64,000 nt of DNA from Rhodospirillaceae bacterium. GTDB lineage: Bacteria; Pseudomonadota; Alphaproteobacteria; Rhodospirillales; Casp-alpha2. Each line of letters starts with the position of its first letter. Positions within the stretch are counted from its first letter, which is position 1. The position numbers and the translations under genes are program-made. The stretch spans positions 1 through 64,000 of the forward strand of contig NZRL01000132.1 of assembly GCA_002696205.1 (NCBI GenBank). The letters run 5' to 3'. The notes under the pieces were generated by a model. That model had not been told where the DNA came from. It made no database searches and was given only the letters and a program-made list of their open reading frames with translations. This document shows, one piece after another, positions 29,482 through 38,893 of this stretch.

Positions 29482-30306
29482 TCAGGCGTTCCTGACCCAG
29501 CTGTACCGGCGGATCGCATAGAGGCAGATGGCATCCAATGCGAAACCGATGGCGCCGATGATCAGGACGATGGCGGTAATTCGGTCGTATTCCAGGGTGT
29601 CGCGGGCGTCGTTGATGGCGTATCCCAGGCCCGAGGTGACGCCTAGATATTCGGCCGGCACCAGCACGACCCAGGCGACGCCCAGGGCCAGACGGATGCC
29701 GGTCAGGACATCCTGGGCGATGGCCGGAAGAATGATGACGGCCAGCATGTGCCAGCCGCGGGCACCCAGGTTCTGCGCGACACGGAACCATTTGGGATCG
29801 ACCTTGCGCAGGCCGGCGGCGGTCGAAAAGGTGATCGGCCAGACGGCCGCGGCGAAGATCAGAAAGACGATGGCGGCATGCCAGGTTTCGAACGCCAGGA
29901 CGGCGATGGGCATCCAGGCCAGCGGGCTGATCATGCGCAGGAACTGGAACGGCAGGTGCGTCGCCTCGCGGACGACGGCAAGCCTGCCGATGGCGATGCC
30001 GACGGGCACACCGATGACGATCGCCCATAATAGGCCCTGGCCGATGCGTTCCAGGCTGGGCAGGCTCATGCCCACGACCTCGCCCGATTGCAGGATGTCC
30101 CACAACCGGTTGAAGGTCGGGCCCGGCGCGAAATCGGCGAAGGACGCCGTGTCCGGGTTCATGGCGACCAGGATGCCGCCGACCTGCCACAGCGCCAGCG
30201 TCGCCGCCACCCCGATGACGGCGGGCGCGAACCTTTTGATCAGGTTCGTGATCGCCGCCGGGGCGGAAGCGGGCGGGCCCGCCGGGTGTGCGACGCCGGT
30301 GGTCAT
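29482..30306 (-). CDS. ABC transporter permease (NrtB/SsuC-like)
   Basis: VAQNLGARGWHMLAVIILPAIAQDVLTGIRLALGVAWVVLVPAEYLGVTSGLG. Confidence 0.9.
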   Translation of the reverse strand: MTTGVAHPAGPPASAPAAITNLIKRFAPAVIGVAATLALWQVGGILVAMNPDTASFADFAPGPTFNRLWDILQSGEVVGMSLPSLERIGQGLLWAIVIGVPVGIAIGRLAVVREATHLPFQFLRMISPLAWMPIAVLAFETWHAAIVFLIFAAAVWPITFSTAAGLRKVDPKWFRVAQNLGARGWHMLAVIILPAIAQDVLTGIRLALGVAWVVLVPAEYLGVTSGLGYAINDARDTLEYDRITAIVLIIGAIGFALDAICLYAIRRYSWVRNA

Positions 30307-31532
30307 AGGGCCAGCAGCTCCTCGCGCTCGTACGGGTTGTTGGGATCGACGCTCGGGTGCTTCTTCCATTCGGGATACTTCTCGAGCGCGTTGCGGATGA
30401 ATTTGTAATCGACCAGATCGTCGGCGACGAAGGCCGGGTCCAGATTTTCCAGGAAGGTCTTGTCGCCGCTGACCACCGTGTCGTTCATCGCCTCGACGAT
30501 GAACTTGGTCGCCGACGGATAGGGCCAGCCCAGGAAATCGATGCGGCCCGATTCCCAATCGGGATGCTGGATCGCTTCGGGGCTGGCGTAGTCCTTGGGA
30601 TCGTAATAGGTCATGGCGCGTGTCACCACGGGGGCCGGGGCGGGCAGATACTTCTCCCCGTCGCGGGACAGCAGCTTCGCCGTCTCGGCCTTGTTCTCCA
30701 TGGCGAAGTTCATGCCGCGGACCAGGGCGTTCATCACCGCCTGGGTCCATTCCGGTTTGGTGTCGACCGTGTCCTCGTGCATGCAGATGGTGCAGCAGGG
30801 ATGGTTGCGCCACATGTCGCCGGTGAACCGCAGCATCTTGGCCCCGGCCTTCAACTCACCCAGGGCGTTGAACGGCTCGGCGACGATGAAGGCGTCGATC
30901 TTCCTACCTGCGAGGGCCGGCGGCATGTCGGGCGGCGGCATGACTTGCAGGTTGCATTCGTCGGGCGCCAGCGCAGCACCCTGTGGCTTGATGACGGCCT
31001 TCACGTTGGCTTCGCGAATCGCCATCTGCAGGACGATGTTGTGCATGGAATACCAATAAGGCACGGCGACCTGCTTGCCGCCCAGATCGGCGAAGCTGTC
31101 GATGCCGGTGTCCTTGCCGACGACCAGGGCCGAGCCGTTGGTATGGGCCCAGGCCATCAGCTTGACCGGGAACTTGTTGTTGTAGCGCATCCAGATCGGG
31201 ATGGGCTTGAGGAAGTGGACCAGGTTGAACTTGCGCGCGGCGAAGCCTTCAATCAGGGGCGACCAGCCGCGGATCAGGGTCGGCTTCTCGGCCTCCAGTC
31301 CTTCGTCCTTGAAGTAGCCGTTGGCGTGCGCCACCAGCAGCGCCGTCGCATCGGTGATCGGAAGATAGCCGATGCGGACGACGTCATCGTCGGGTGCCGC
31401 CATGGCCGGGATCGACAAGCCGGCGAGCGCCGCCGCAAGGCCGCCCTTCGCCATGATGTCGAGCCATTGGCGCCGTGAAATTCCCTGTTCAAGCACTTCT
31501 TCGTCAACGGCCATTGCGAATTCGTCATGCAT
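30303..31532 (-). CDS. ABC transporter substrate-binding protein (NrtA/CmpA-like)
   Basis: SRRQWLDIMAKGGLAAALAGLSIPAMA leader; VRIGYLPITDATALLVAHANGYFKDEGL. Confidence 0.88.
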   Translation of the reverse strand: MHDEFAMAVDEEVLEQGISRRQWLDIMAKGGLAAALAGLSIPAMAAPDDDVVRIGYLPITDATALLVAHANGYFKDEGLEAEKPTLIRGWSPLIEGFAARKFNLVHFLKPIPIWMRYNNKFPVKLMAWAHTNGSALVVGKDTGIDSFADLGGKQVAVPYWYSMHNIVLQMAIREANVKAVIKPQGAALAPDECNLQVMPPPDMPPALAGRKIDAFIVAEPFNALGELKAGAKMLRFTGDMWRNHPCCTICMHEDTVDTKPEWTQAVMNALVRGMNFAMENKAETAKLLSRDGEKYLPAPAPVVTRAMTYYDPKDYASPEAIQHPDWESGRIDFLGWPYPSATKFIVEAMNDTVVSGDKTFLENLDPAFVADDLVDYKFIRNALEKYPEWKKHPSVDPNNPYEREELLAL

Positions 31533-32436
31533 GGCGAGCCCCCGCTGTCTGTGATTTGGATTGCGTCATGGCATCCGGCGCATCGGTGCCGGGTGCGGTT
31601 GTGGCGCCGGCGCGTTCCGGCAGTTCTTCGACGTTGAAAGTGGTGTCGGTTGCGTCGGCATCTTCTTGGCCGTCCTCGTCGGCGTCGCCGCCGATGAGCG
31701 CCATGAGCCGGCGGCGCATGTCTTCGCTGGCCGCCTCGCCGCCTGCCTGTCCGCCGTTGCCGGCCAGAGCCGCGGTGTCTTCGATGGCGGCGATGCGGCC
31801 CGGATTGGGCGTCATGGCGACGACCCGGTTGCCCATGGAAATCGCTTCGTCCAGATCGTGGGTGACCAGGACCAGCGTGATGTCGAGGCGCCGTGTGATT
31901 TCCAGCACGTCGCGCTGCAGGGCGCGGCGGGTAATTGCGTCGAGCGCGGAAAAAGGTTCGTCCAGGAACAGGGCGGTCGGCTCGACGGCGAGCGAGCGGG
32001 CGAGCGCCACCCGTTGCTGCTGGCCGCCGGAAAGCTGTTGGACGTTGACGTCTTTAAGCGCCGACAGGCCGACCATTTCCAACAACGGCTCGACGATTTT
32101 CGCCGCTTCCTTCATCCGGCCCGCGAACCGCAGGCCGAGGGACGCGTTTTCGAACACCGTCATCCAGGGATACAGAAGCGGTTCCTGGAACATCAGGTTC
32201 CATTTCGGCGATGGCCCGTCGACGTAGGTACCGTCCACGTAAACCTTGCCCGACGAGGGCGTCATCATGCCGCAGACGATCTGCAACAACGTCGATTTGC
32301 CGCAGCCGCTGCGCCCGACGATGGCGGTGCTGAGCCCCGGCTCCATGGTGAGGGAAATGTCGTCCAGAACGACCGCCTGTCCCCAGCGATACCGGTGGGA
32401 GACGTTTTCGATCAGGATGTGCGCTGAACGAGCCAT
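31525..32436 (-). CDS. ABC transporter ATP-binding protein
   Basis: GRSGCGKST, LSGGQQQRVALARSLAVEPTALFLDEPFSALD. Confidence 0.95.
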   Translation of the reverse strand: MARSAHILIENVSHRYRWGQAVVLDDISLTMEPGLSTAIVGRSGCGKSTLLQIVCGMMTPSSGKVYVDGTYVDGPSPKWNLMFQEPLLYPWMTVFENASLGLRFAGRMKEAAKIVEPLLEMVGLSALKDVNVQQLSGGQQQRVALARSLAVEPTALFLDEPFSALDAITRRALQRDVLEITRRLDITLVLVTHDLDEAISMGNRVVAMTPNPGRIAAIEDTAALAGNGGQAGGEAASEDMRRRLMALIGGDADEDGQEDADATDTTFNVEELPERAGATTAPGTDAPDAMTQSKSQTAGARHA

Positions 32437-32439
32437 GCC

Positions 32440-32466
32440 AAAAAGAATGACCGATCGTTCTTTTTT
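32440..32466. promoter_or_regulatory. Candidate TetR-family operator
   Basis: AAAAAGAATGACCGATCGTTCTTTTTT inverted repeat next to the ABC ATPase start. Confidence 0.45.
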
Positions 32467-32467
32467 G

Positions 32468-32604
32468 TCAAACGAATTTTTGCAATGCAACACAGATTCA
32501 TGCAGCGCAGCATTGAAATCAAGTGGTTCGCGGTGATCGAAAGCACCCATTTTCCGCGCCCTCGGCCTGTCATCGCCCCATGAGAATTCAATAAATTCGT
32601 TTGA
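32468..32604. repeat. Exact 12-bp inverted repeat pair, 113 nt apart
   Basis: TCAAACGAATTT (32468-32479) and AAATTCGTTTGA (32593-32604). Confidence 0.6.
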
Positions 32605-32672
32605 TTTCTTGCGATTTTCCGAAAACGGGGGCATAAGAAGCCAGTGAACAACCAGATCGGAAGGCGCGGGAC

Positions 32673-33308
32673 ATGGACGATCAAACGATCCCGACGATGA
32701 CCGTACCGAAACGCCGACGGGCCAACGACCCGGCAGACCGATTGGTCTCAACCGCCCGGGACCTGTTCTGCAAACAGGGGATCGCCGCCACCGGCGTGCA
32801 GGAAGTTCTGGACGCCGCCGGCGTCTCGCGGATGACCCTCTACAACCGCTTCGGCTCGAAACAGGCGCTGGTCAACGCGGCCCTGGAACTGGAAGGCCGC
32901 CAATGGCGGACCTGGTTCTTCGACGCCATCGAACAGGCCGGGCGCACGCCGCGCCAGCGGCTCTTGAACATCTTCGCCGTGCTGGAGGACTGGTTCTCGC
33001 GCGACGACTATTACGGCTGCGGCTTCATCAACGCGATTTCCGAAAGCGACAAGTCGGACCAGGACGTCCGCGCCCTGGCGCTGGAACACAAGAGCCAGGT
33101 GAAGGGTTTCCTGCAGCATCTCGCCCGCGAGGCCGGATTGGAAAACCCCGAAGGCTTCGTCGATCAGCTGATCCTGATCATCGATGGCGCCATCGTCTGC
33201 CGCCTGGGCAATCCGCGGGCATCCCTGCGCGGCCCGTCCGAGGCATTGTTGTCACTGTTGCTGACCGAACACGGCGGCGACTGGGCGCGCAAACCGACGG
33301 CCGCCTGA
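32673..33308 (+). CDS. TetR/AcrR family regulator
   Basis: DRLVSTARDLFCKQGIAATGVQEVLDAAGVSRMTLYNRFGSKQALVNAAL. Confidence 0.94.
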   Translation: MDDQTIPTMTVPKRRRANDPADRLVSTARDLFCKQGIAATGVQEVLDAAGVSRMTLYNRFGSKQALVNAALELEGRQWRTWFFDAIEQAGRTPRQRLLNIFAVLEDWFSRDDYYGCGFINAISESDKSDQDVRALALEHKSQVKGFLQHLAREAGLENPEGFVDQLILIIDGAIVCRLGNPRASLRGPSEALLSLLLTEHGGDWARKPTAA

Positions 33309-33355
33309 AGCCGACCGCCCCGGCGCACCAGAAAACGGCCCAGACGATCTTTTCG

Positions 33356-34018
33356 TTATTTCCAGTAATTCGCCGCCAGGGACGATGCCGCCGCCCGGAC
33401 CATGGCCGCGTCCGTTCCCGGACAATCCGTGAACCGCGCGCCGGTCAGATCGGCTCCGGTCAGATCGGCACCGGTCAGGTCCGTCCGCTCGAAGATCGCG
33501 AACCGCAGATTGGCCCCCGTCAGATCGGCGTCCCGCAGATCGGCGTCGGTGAAATCCGCCCCAGCCAGACAGGCCCCCGCCAACCGGGCCCGGCAAAGGC
33601 GCGCGCCGATAAACACGCCGCCGCCGAAATCGCCGCCCAGCCCATCGGCTTCGGACAGATCCGCCCCCGCCAACAGGATGCCGGGTGCCCGCAAGTTCGT
33701 CAGAACCGCGCCGTGCAGGTCCATGCCCCGGCCTTGGAATTGCGCCAGGCTCGCCCCGGCCAGACGCGCCTGCGAAAAATCCGCGTCCTCAGCCGCCGCC
33801 GCATCCAGGCGCGCGCCGGTGAAATCTGCGCCCGCCGCCGCCGCGCCCGCAAACTGGGCCCGGCGCAGGTCGCATCCGGTGAACGACGCACCCGTCAGAA
33901 CCGCCCGCGCGAACCCCGCCATCTTCAAATCCGCGCCGCCGAACCGGGCGGCGGCCAGGTCCTTGCCGGTGAAATCCTCGGCGATCAGGGATTGATTACG
34001 ATGGTCGGCTGGGGTCAT
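33356..34018 (-). CDS. Pentapeptide-repeat protein
   Basis: Tandem A(D/N)LxG units: LTGADLTGADLTGARF; 15-nt DNA periodicity (CCGGTCAGATCGGC at 33441/33456/33471). Confidence 0.93.
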   Translation of the reverse strand: MTPADHRNQSLIAEDFTGKDLAAARFGGADLKMAGFARAVLTGASFTGCDLRRAQFAGAAAAGADFTGARLDAAAAEDADFSQARLAGASLAQFQGRGMDLHGAVLTNLRAPGILLAGADLSEADGLGGDFGGGVFIGARLCRARLAGACLAGADFTDADLRDADLTGANLRFAIFERTDLTGADLTGADLTGARFTDCPGTDAAMVRAAASSLAANYWK

Positions 34019-34062
34019 GTCGTGTCCTGTAGATCGATCCGCGACGAAGGGGGTGGCCCGGC

Positions 34063-35073
34063 ATGACCGGACCGGAGATTGAAATTCCGCCGACCTGCAC
34101 CGGCGTGACCCTGCCCGCCGGGGTCACCGCGGCCGATTTCGACGGCGCGGGCACGGCCTGGCTGGGCCTGGCCGACGGCAGTATAGCCTGCTGGCCCGAT
34201 GGCGGCAGCCCCCAGGTTCGGGAAACGCCCGACGCCATCACCCTCTGCCTCGCCGGGCTGCCGGCGGGATGCCTTGCGGGCGGCGACGGCGGTGTCCTGC
34301 GCCGCGTCGATGCAGGCGGCGTCGTCGAGGAATGGGAAGCCCCCGGCGGCTGGATCGAACATCTTCTGCTGCATTCGGCGACCGGACGCTGGGCCGCCGT
34401 GACGCCGCGCGGCATCACCCTGTTCGACCCCGAGACGGGCGCCATGCGCAAGGTCACGGACCTGGCCGGCGCCGCCACCGGGGCCGCGATGCGGTGGGAC
34501 GGCGCGGCGATTGCGCTGACCCATCGGGCGGGCTTCACATTGGTGCCTTGGAACGGCGCGCCGGCGACCGAGCATCCCGTACGCGGCGCCATCCGTACCT
34601 TGGCCTGGCGGGCGGACGGACGATATCTCGCCGGGCCGACGCAGGAAGGCGATTTGCTCGCCTGGCAGCCGGCGGACGACGGCGAGGTTTTGCTGGCCTC
34701 CGAATGGGGACGCCTGATCCTGCCCTGCTGGTCGGCGGATTCCGCCTGGCTGGCCGCGTCGGCGGGCGAACGGTTGCTGCTCTGGCATTTCTCCGGCGAC
34801 ACGCCACCGGTTCGCCCCGAGCGGGAGATGACGCTGGAAAGCCCCGCGGCAATTTGCCGCCTGGCGTGGCATCCCTTGCTGGCGACCCTGACGGTCGGGC
34901 AGCGGGATGGCTCGGTGACCGTCATCGCGTTGGAATCCGGGCGGCAATGGTTCCTGCCGCCGAACGATGGCGCCGCGATTTCCGCCCTTGCCTGGCGCGG
35001 CGACGGGGCAGCCCTGCTGGCCGCCGACGAGGCCGGAAACGCCCGGATATTCGAGCCCCCCGTCCCCACCTGA
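34063..35073 (+). CDS. WD40/beta-propeller-like protein
   Basis: Repeats such as IRTLAWRADGRYLAGPTQEGDLLAWQP and ISALAWRGDGAALLAADEAGNARIFEPP. Confidence 0.78.
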   Translation: MTGPEIEIPPTCTGVTLPAGVTAADFDGAGTAWLGLADGSIACWPDGGSPQVRETPDAITLCLAGLPAGCLAGGDGGVLRRVDAGGVVEEWEAPGGWIEHLLLHSATGRWAAVTPRGITLFDPETGAMRKVTDLAGAATGAAMRWDGAAIALTHRAGFTLVPWNGAPATEHPVRGAIRTLAWRADGRYLAGPTQEGDLLAWQPADDGEVLLASEWGRLILPCWSADSAWLAASAGERLLLWHFSGDTPPVRPEREMTLESPAAICRLAWHPLLATLTVGQRDGSVTVIALESGRQWFLPPNDGAAISALAWRGDGAALLAADEAGNARIFEPPVPT

Positions 35074-35350
35074 CCGGCCGCCGGCAATCCCGCTTAACGC
35101 GAACTGGCGCCATCGGTCGCCCCGCGCTGGCTGTATTAGAATATTTAAATTAAGCTACACTTCTATTGGGTCCGGGCATTTTCGCGCCACCGAACCATCG
35201 GCGCGCCGCTTGCCCTAGGCGTTCAAGGATGAATTCCGCCGCCCGGACCGTTCAGCGCAACGTCGCGTCAGCCTATGCAATTCGCCGGTCCCTGTGGCCA
35301 ACGATCGGTCCGGTTTCCGGCGTCATCGCAATTAAAAGGGGATTCAGAGA

Positions 35351-35785
35351 ATGACAGAAAAATTTTTGGTAGCCGTCGATGCAAGTCCGGGGAGTGAACG
35401 GGCGCTGAAGGCCGCGATCACCGTCGCCAAATCGTCGGGCACGGAATTGGTCCTGGTCCATATCATCGAATGGTCGCCGTTCAGCTTCCACACGCCGGAC
35501 GAACTGGCCGAGCGGCACAAACGCCGCGAGGAAGAATTGGACCGCGCCAAGGAAGCCCTTCTCAGCCCGGCAGAGGCGGCCGCGTCGGCCGCCGGCGTCG
35601 CCTTCGAATCGATCGTGCGTCACGGCAACCCGGCCGAAATGCTGGCCGACATCGCCGAGGAAACCGGCGTCATCCAAATGTACGTCGGCCGCACCGGCGG
35701 GTCCAAGACACAACGCCTGCTGTTCGGCAGCGTCGCCTCGTCGCTGATCCAGATTTCGACGGTCCCCGTGACCGTTGTGCCGTAA
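35351..35785 (+). CDS. Universal stress protein family
   Basis: EKFLVAVDASPGSERALKAAITVAKSSGTELVLVHI...LLFGSVASSLIQISTVPVTVVP. Confidence 0.92.
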   Translation: MTEKFLVAVDASPGSERALKAAITVAKSSGTELVLVHIIEWSPFSFHTPDELAERHKRREEELDRAKEALLSPAEAAASAAGVAFESIVRHGNPAEMLADIAEETGVIQMYVGRTGGSKTQRLLFGSVASSLIQISTVPVTVVP

Positions 35786-35788
35786 CGC

Positions 35789-37336
35789 GTGATGAAGTGG
35801 GGAATGATTATGCATAGTCTTAAGGGGAAGTTTTCTATGGCCGGCCTCGCCTTGGCCATGGCCTTCATCATGGCGGCACCGGACGCTGCCTTCGCCAGCT
35901 TCGACGAAGCTATCAACAGCGCAACGGCCCCCATCGCATCCGCGATCGGCGCCATCGTTTTCTTCAAGATCCCGGTGTTCGGCGCGCAGCTGCCGCTGGT
36001 GGTGCTGTGGCTGGTCGTCGGTGCGGTGTTCTTCACCATCCGCATGGGATTCGTGAACATCTGGGGTTTCAAGCATGCCATCGAATTGGTGCGCGGCGAT
36101 TACGCCAATCCCAAGGACGCGGGTGAAGTCTCGCACTTCCAGGCGCTGGCCACGGCCGTCTCCGGCACGGTCGGCATCGGCAACATCGGCGGCGTCGCCG
36201 TCGCCGTGACCGTCGGCGGCCCGGGGGCGACGTTCTGGCTGATCATGGCCGGGTTCCTCGGCATGTCGACCAAGTTCGTCGAATGTACGCTGGGCGTGAA
36301 ATACCGGAACGAGAACCCGGACGGCTCCGTTTCCGGCGGCCCGATGTACTACCTGCGCAAAGGCTTTGCCGAACGCGGCATGGACGGCTTCGGCAAGTTC
36401 ATGGGGGCGTTCTATGCCATCGGTATCTTCATCGGCGCCATGGGCATCGGCAACATGTTCCAGTCGAACCAGGCCTATGTGCAGTTGAACAACGTCGCGG
36501 GCGGCGCCCTCGACGGGCTCGGCTGGCTGGTCGGCATCATCATGGCGGGGATCGTCTATCTGGTCATCGTCGGCGGCATCAAATCGATCGCCCGCGTGAC
36601 GGAAAAGATCGTGCCCTTCATGGCGATCTTCTACATGGTCTTTGCCCTGATCGTGATCGCCATGAACGGTTCGGCCATTCCCGAAGCCATCGGCAACATC
36701 TTCACCGGTGCGATGACCGGCGAAGGCGTCGCGGGCGGTGCCTTGGGTGCCTTGATCATCGGCTTCCAACGCGCCGTGTTCTCGAACGAGGCCGGCATCG
36801 GTTCTGCCTCCATCGCCCATTCGGCGGTGCGCACCAACGAACCGGTCACCGAAGGCGTGGTCTCCCTGCTGGAGCCGTTCATCGACACCATCGTGATCTG
36901 CACCATCACCGCCCTGGTGATCGGCACGACGGCCGTCGCCCATCCCGGGTTCGCCGGGGACGCGACGGGCATCGCCATGACCTCCGCCGCCTTCGAGACC
37001 CAGATTTCCTGGTTCCCGATCCCGCTGGCCCTGGCCGGGATGCTGTTCGCCTTCTCGACCATGATTTCCTGGTCGTACTACGGGCTCAAGGGATGGTCCT
37101 ACCTGTTCGGCGAAGCGCCGAAACTGCAGCTGATCTACAAGCTGCTGTTCTGCTTCTTCGTGGCGCTCGGCTGCACGGTGCAGTTGGGCCCGATCCTGGA
37201 CATCTCGGATGCCTTGGTCTTCCTGATCTGCGTGCCCAACATCCTGGGCCTCTACATCCTGTCGCCGATCGTGAAGAAGGAATTGGACAGCTATTTCGCC
37301 CGCGTCAAAAGCGGCGAAATCCAGAAGTTCAAGTAA
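35789..37336 (+). CDS. Alanine/glycine:cation symporter (AGCS) family; start may be internal ATG
   Basis: GNIGGVAVAVTVGGPGATFWLIMAGFLGMSTKFVECTLGVKYR...QRAVFSNEAGIGSASIAHSAV. Confidence 0.93.
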   Translation: MMKWGMIMHSLKGKFSMAGLALAMAFIMAAPDAAFASFDEAINSATAPIASAIGAIVFFKIPVFGAQLPLVVLWLVVGAVFFTIRMGFVNIWGFKHAIELVRGDYANPKDAGEVSHFQALATAVSGTVGIGNIGGVAVAVTVGGPGATFWLIMAGFLGMSTKFVECTLGVKYRNENPDGSVSGGPMYYLRKGFAERGMDGFGKFMGAFYAIGIFIGAMGIGNMFQSNQAYVQLNNVAGGALDGLGWLVGIIMAGIVYLVIVGGIKSIARVTEKIVPFMAIFYMVFALIVIAMNGSAIPEAIGNIFTGAMTGEGVAGGALGALIIGFQRAVFSNEAGIGSASIAHSAVRTNEPVTEGVVSLLEPFIDTIVICTITALVIGTTAVAHPGFAGDATGIAMTSAAFETQISWFPIPLALAGMLFAFSTMISWSYYGLKGWSYLFGEAPKLQLIYKLLFCFFVALGCTVQLGPILDISDALVFLICVPNILGLYILSPIVKKELDSYFARVKSGEIQKFK

Positions 37337-37374
37337 CGGCCTGACATCCGGCGGACGTTCCGCCGCAAACGACG

Positions 37375-37399
37375 ACACCCCGCCCATTGGGCGGGGTGT
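37375..37399 (+). terminator. Rho-independent terminator
   Basis: ACACCCCGCCC-ATT-GGGCGGGGTGT, 11-bp stem, then TTTCG. Confidence 0.75.
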
Positions 37400-37438
37400 T
37401 TTCGTTTGCCTGAACGGCAATGCCGCCGGCCGCGATCA

Positions 37439-38134
37439 TCAGGCAAGCCGGGACGACACCTGTCCCCGCTCGATGAACAGATGCCGGTCGTAGTGGCCGT
37501 GGCTTTCGCTGAGACTGGAATCGCAGACCAGGACGGTCCGCTCGTTGCCCGCGCTCAGGCGGGCCATGATTTCCTGCAGACGTTCGACCAGGGCCGGGGC
37601 CACCCCTTCAAAGGGTTCATCCAGCAACAGCATCCGGCGGCCGACCAACAGGGCCCTGCCCAGCGCCACCAGCTTCTGCTGCCCGCCGCTCAAGGACAGG
37701 GCCGGCAGTTTCGCCAGGGGTGCGATTTCCGGGATCAGGTCATAGACCTCCTGCAGCGATGCCCGCAGGTCCGGAATGTCGACCAGCCAACTGGGCATCA
37801 GGATGTTTTCCTCGACCGTGAAATGGGGGATCAATCGCCTGTCCTCGGGCATGTAGCCGATTCCCAGCCCGGCCCGCAGATGCGCGGGGCGGCTCGATGC
37901 GATCTCGCCTTGGACGGATATCTCACCGCGTTGAACGCACAACAACCCCATGATCGCGCGCAGGGTCGTCGTCTTGCCCGCGCCGTTGCGGCCGATCAAG
38001 GCGACCATTTCCCCCGGTTCGACGGCGAAGGAAATGCCGCGCAGAATGGGCGCCTTATCGATCGCGACCTCGACGTCGCGAAGGGCCAGCATCGGCGCCG
38101 CAGGAATCGTGTTTTCTTGGGGCATGGCGTCCAT
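37439..38134 (-). CDS. livF: Branched-chain amino-acid-type ABC ATPase
   Basis: GRNGAGKTTTLRAIMGLL, LSGGQQKLVALGRALLVGRRMLLLDEPFEG. Confidence 0.93.
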   Translation of the reverse strand: MDAMPQENTIPAAPMLALRDVEVAIDKAPILRGISFAVEPGEMVALIGRNGAGKTTTLRAIMGLLCVQRGEISVQGEIASSRPAHLRAGLGIGYMPEDRRLIPHFTVEENILMPSWLVDIPDLRASLQEVYDLIPEIAPLAKLPALSLSGGQQKLVALGRALLVGRRMLLLDEPFEGVAPALVERLQEIMARLSAGNERTVLVCDSSLSESHGHYDRHLFIERGQVSSRLA

Positions 38135-38137
38135 GGC

Positions 38138-38893
38138 TCAGGCCTTTCCCGTTACATAGCGCCGGACGTCCTCTTGGGCGAGCGCCGCATCCGGCCGGTC
38201 GTCGGCCAGGACGCGGCCTTCGTGAAACACCACGATCCTGTCGGCATAGCGGCGCACGATATCCATGTCGTGTTCGACGAAAAGCACCGCCGCCTTCTGA
38301 TCCGACAGGGCCTCGATCACCAGATCCATGAAATCGAATTTCTCTTCGGAGGCGACGCCGCTGGTCGGTTCGTCCAGCATCAGGACCTTGGGCGAATTGA
38401 TCGTCGCCATGCCGACGTCCAGCAACTTGCGCATGCCGCCTGAGATTTCGGAGACCAGATGATCGCGATATTTTCCCAGCTGGAACCGCTCCATCACCGC
38501 GTCGACGCGGTCGCGGGAGTCCGGGTTCAAGGCCGCCTTGCGCGGGCTGAGCAGCGGCCGTTCGTGCGCCGTCACCGCGTTGATCGCGACGGTCAGGTTC
38601 TCCATCAGGGTCAGGCCCGTGAAGACCTGGGGGATCTGGAAGGAACGGTAGATTCCCAGGCGGGTGACCTGCAACGGCGACAGCCCGACGATCTCGCGGC
38701 CGTAGCTGGTGATCGAGCCGACATCCGGGCGGACATAGCCCGTGACCATGTTGATGAAGGTCGTCTTGCCGGCACCGTTGGCGCCGATCAAGCTGACGAA
38801 CTCGCCGTCGGCGACGCTGACCGAGACGCCGTCTGCCGCCTTGATGCCGTTGAACGACTTCGACAGGCCCTGTGCGTTCAATGCGATGCTCAC
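38138..38893 (-). CDS. livG: Branched-chain amino-acid-type ABC ATPase (GTG start)
   Basis: GANGAGKTTFINMVTGY, ISGGMRKLLDVGMATINSPKVLMLDEPTSG. Confidence 0.92.
   Translation of the reverse strand: MSIALNAQGLSKSFNGIKAADGVSVSVADGEFVSLIGANGAGKTTFINMVTGYVRPDVGSITSYGREIVGLSPLQVTRLGIYRSFQIPQVFTGLTLMENLTVAINAVTAHERPLLSPRKAALNPDSRDRVDAVMERFQLGKYRDHLVSEISGGMRKLLDVGMATINSPKVLMLDEPTSGVASEEKFDFMDLVIEALSDQKAAVLFVEHDMDIVRRYADRIVVFHEGRVLADDRPDAALAQEDVRRYVTGKA

Noticed and set aside
35273-37420. 715-aa minus-strand ORF
   Set aside because: Antisense to uspA and the AGCS transporter; composition typical of a shadow frame
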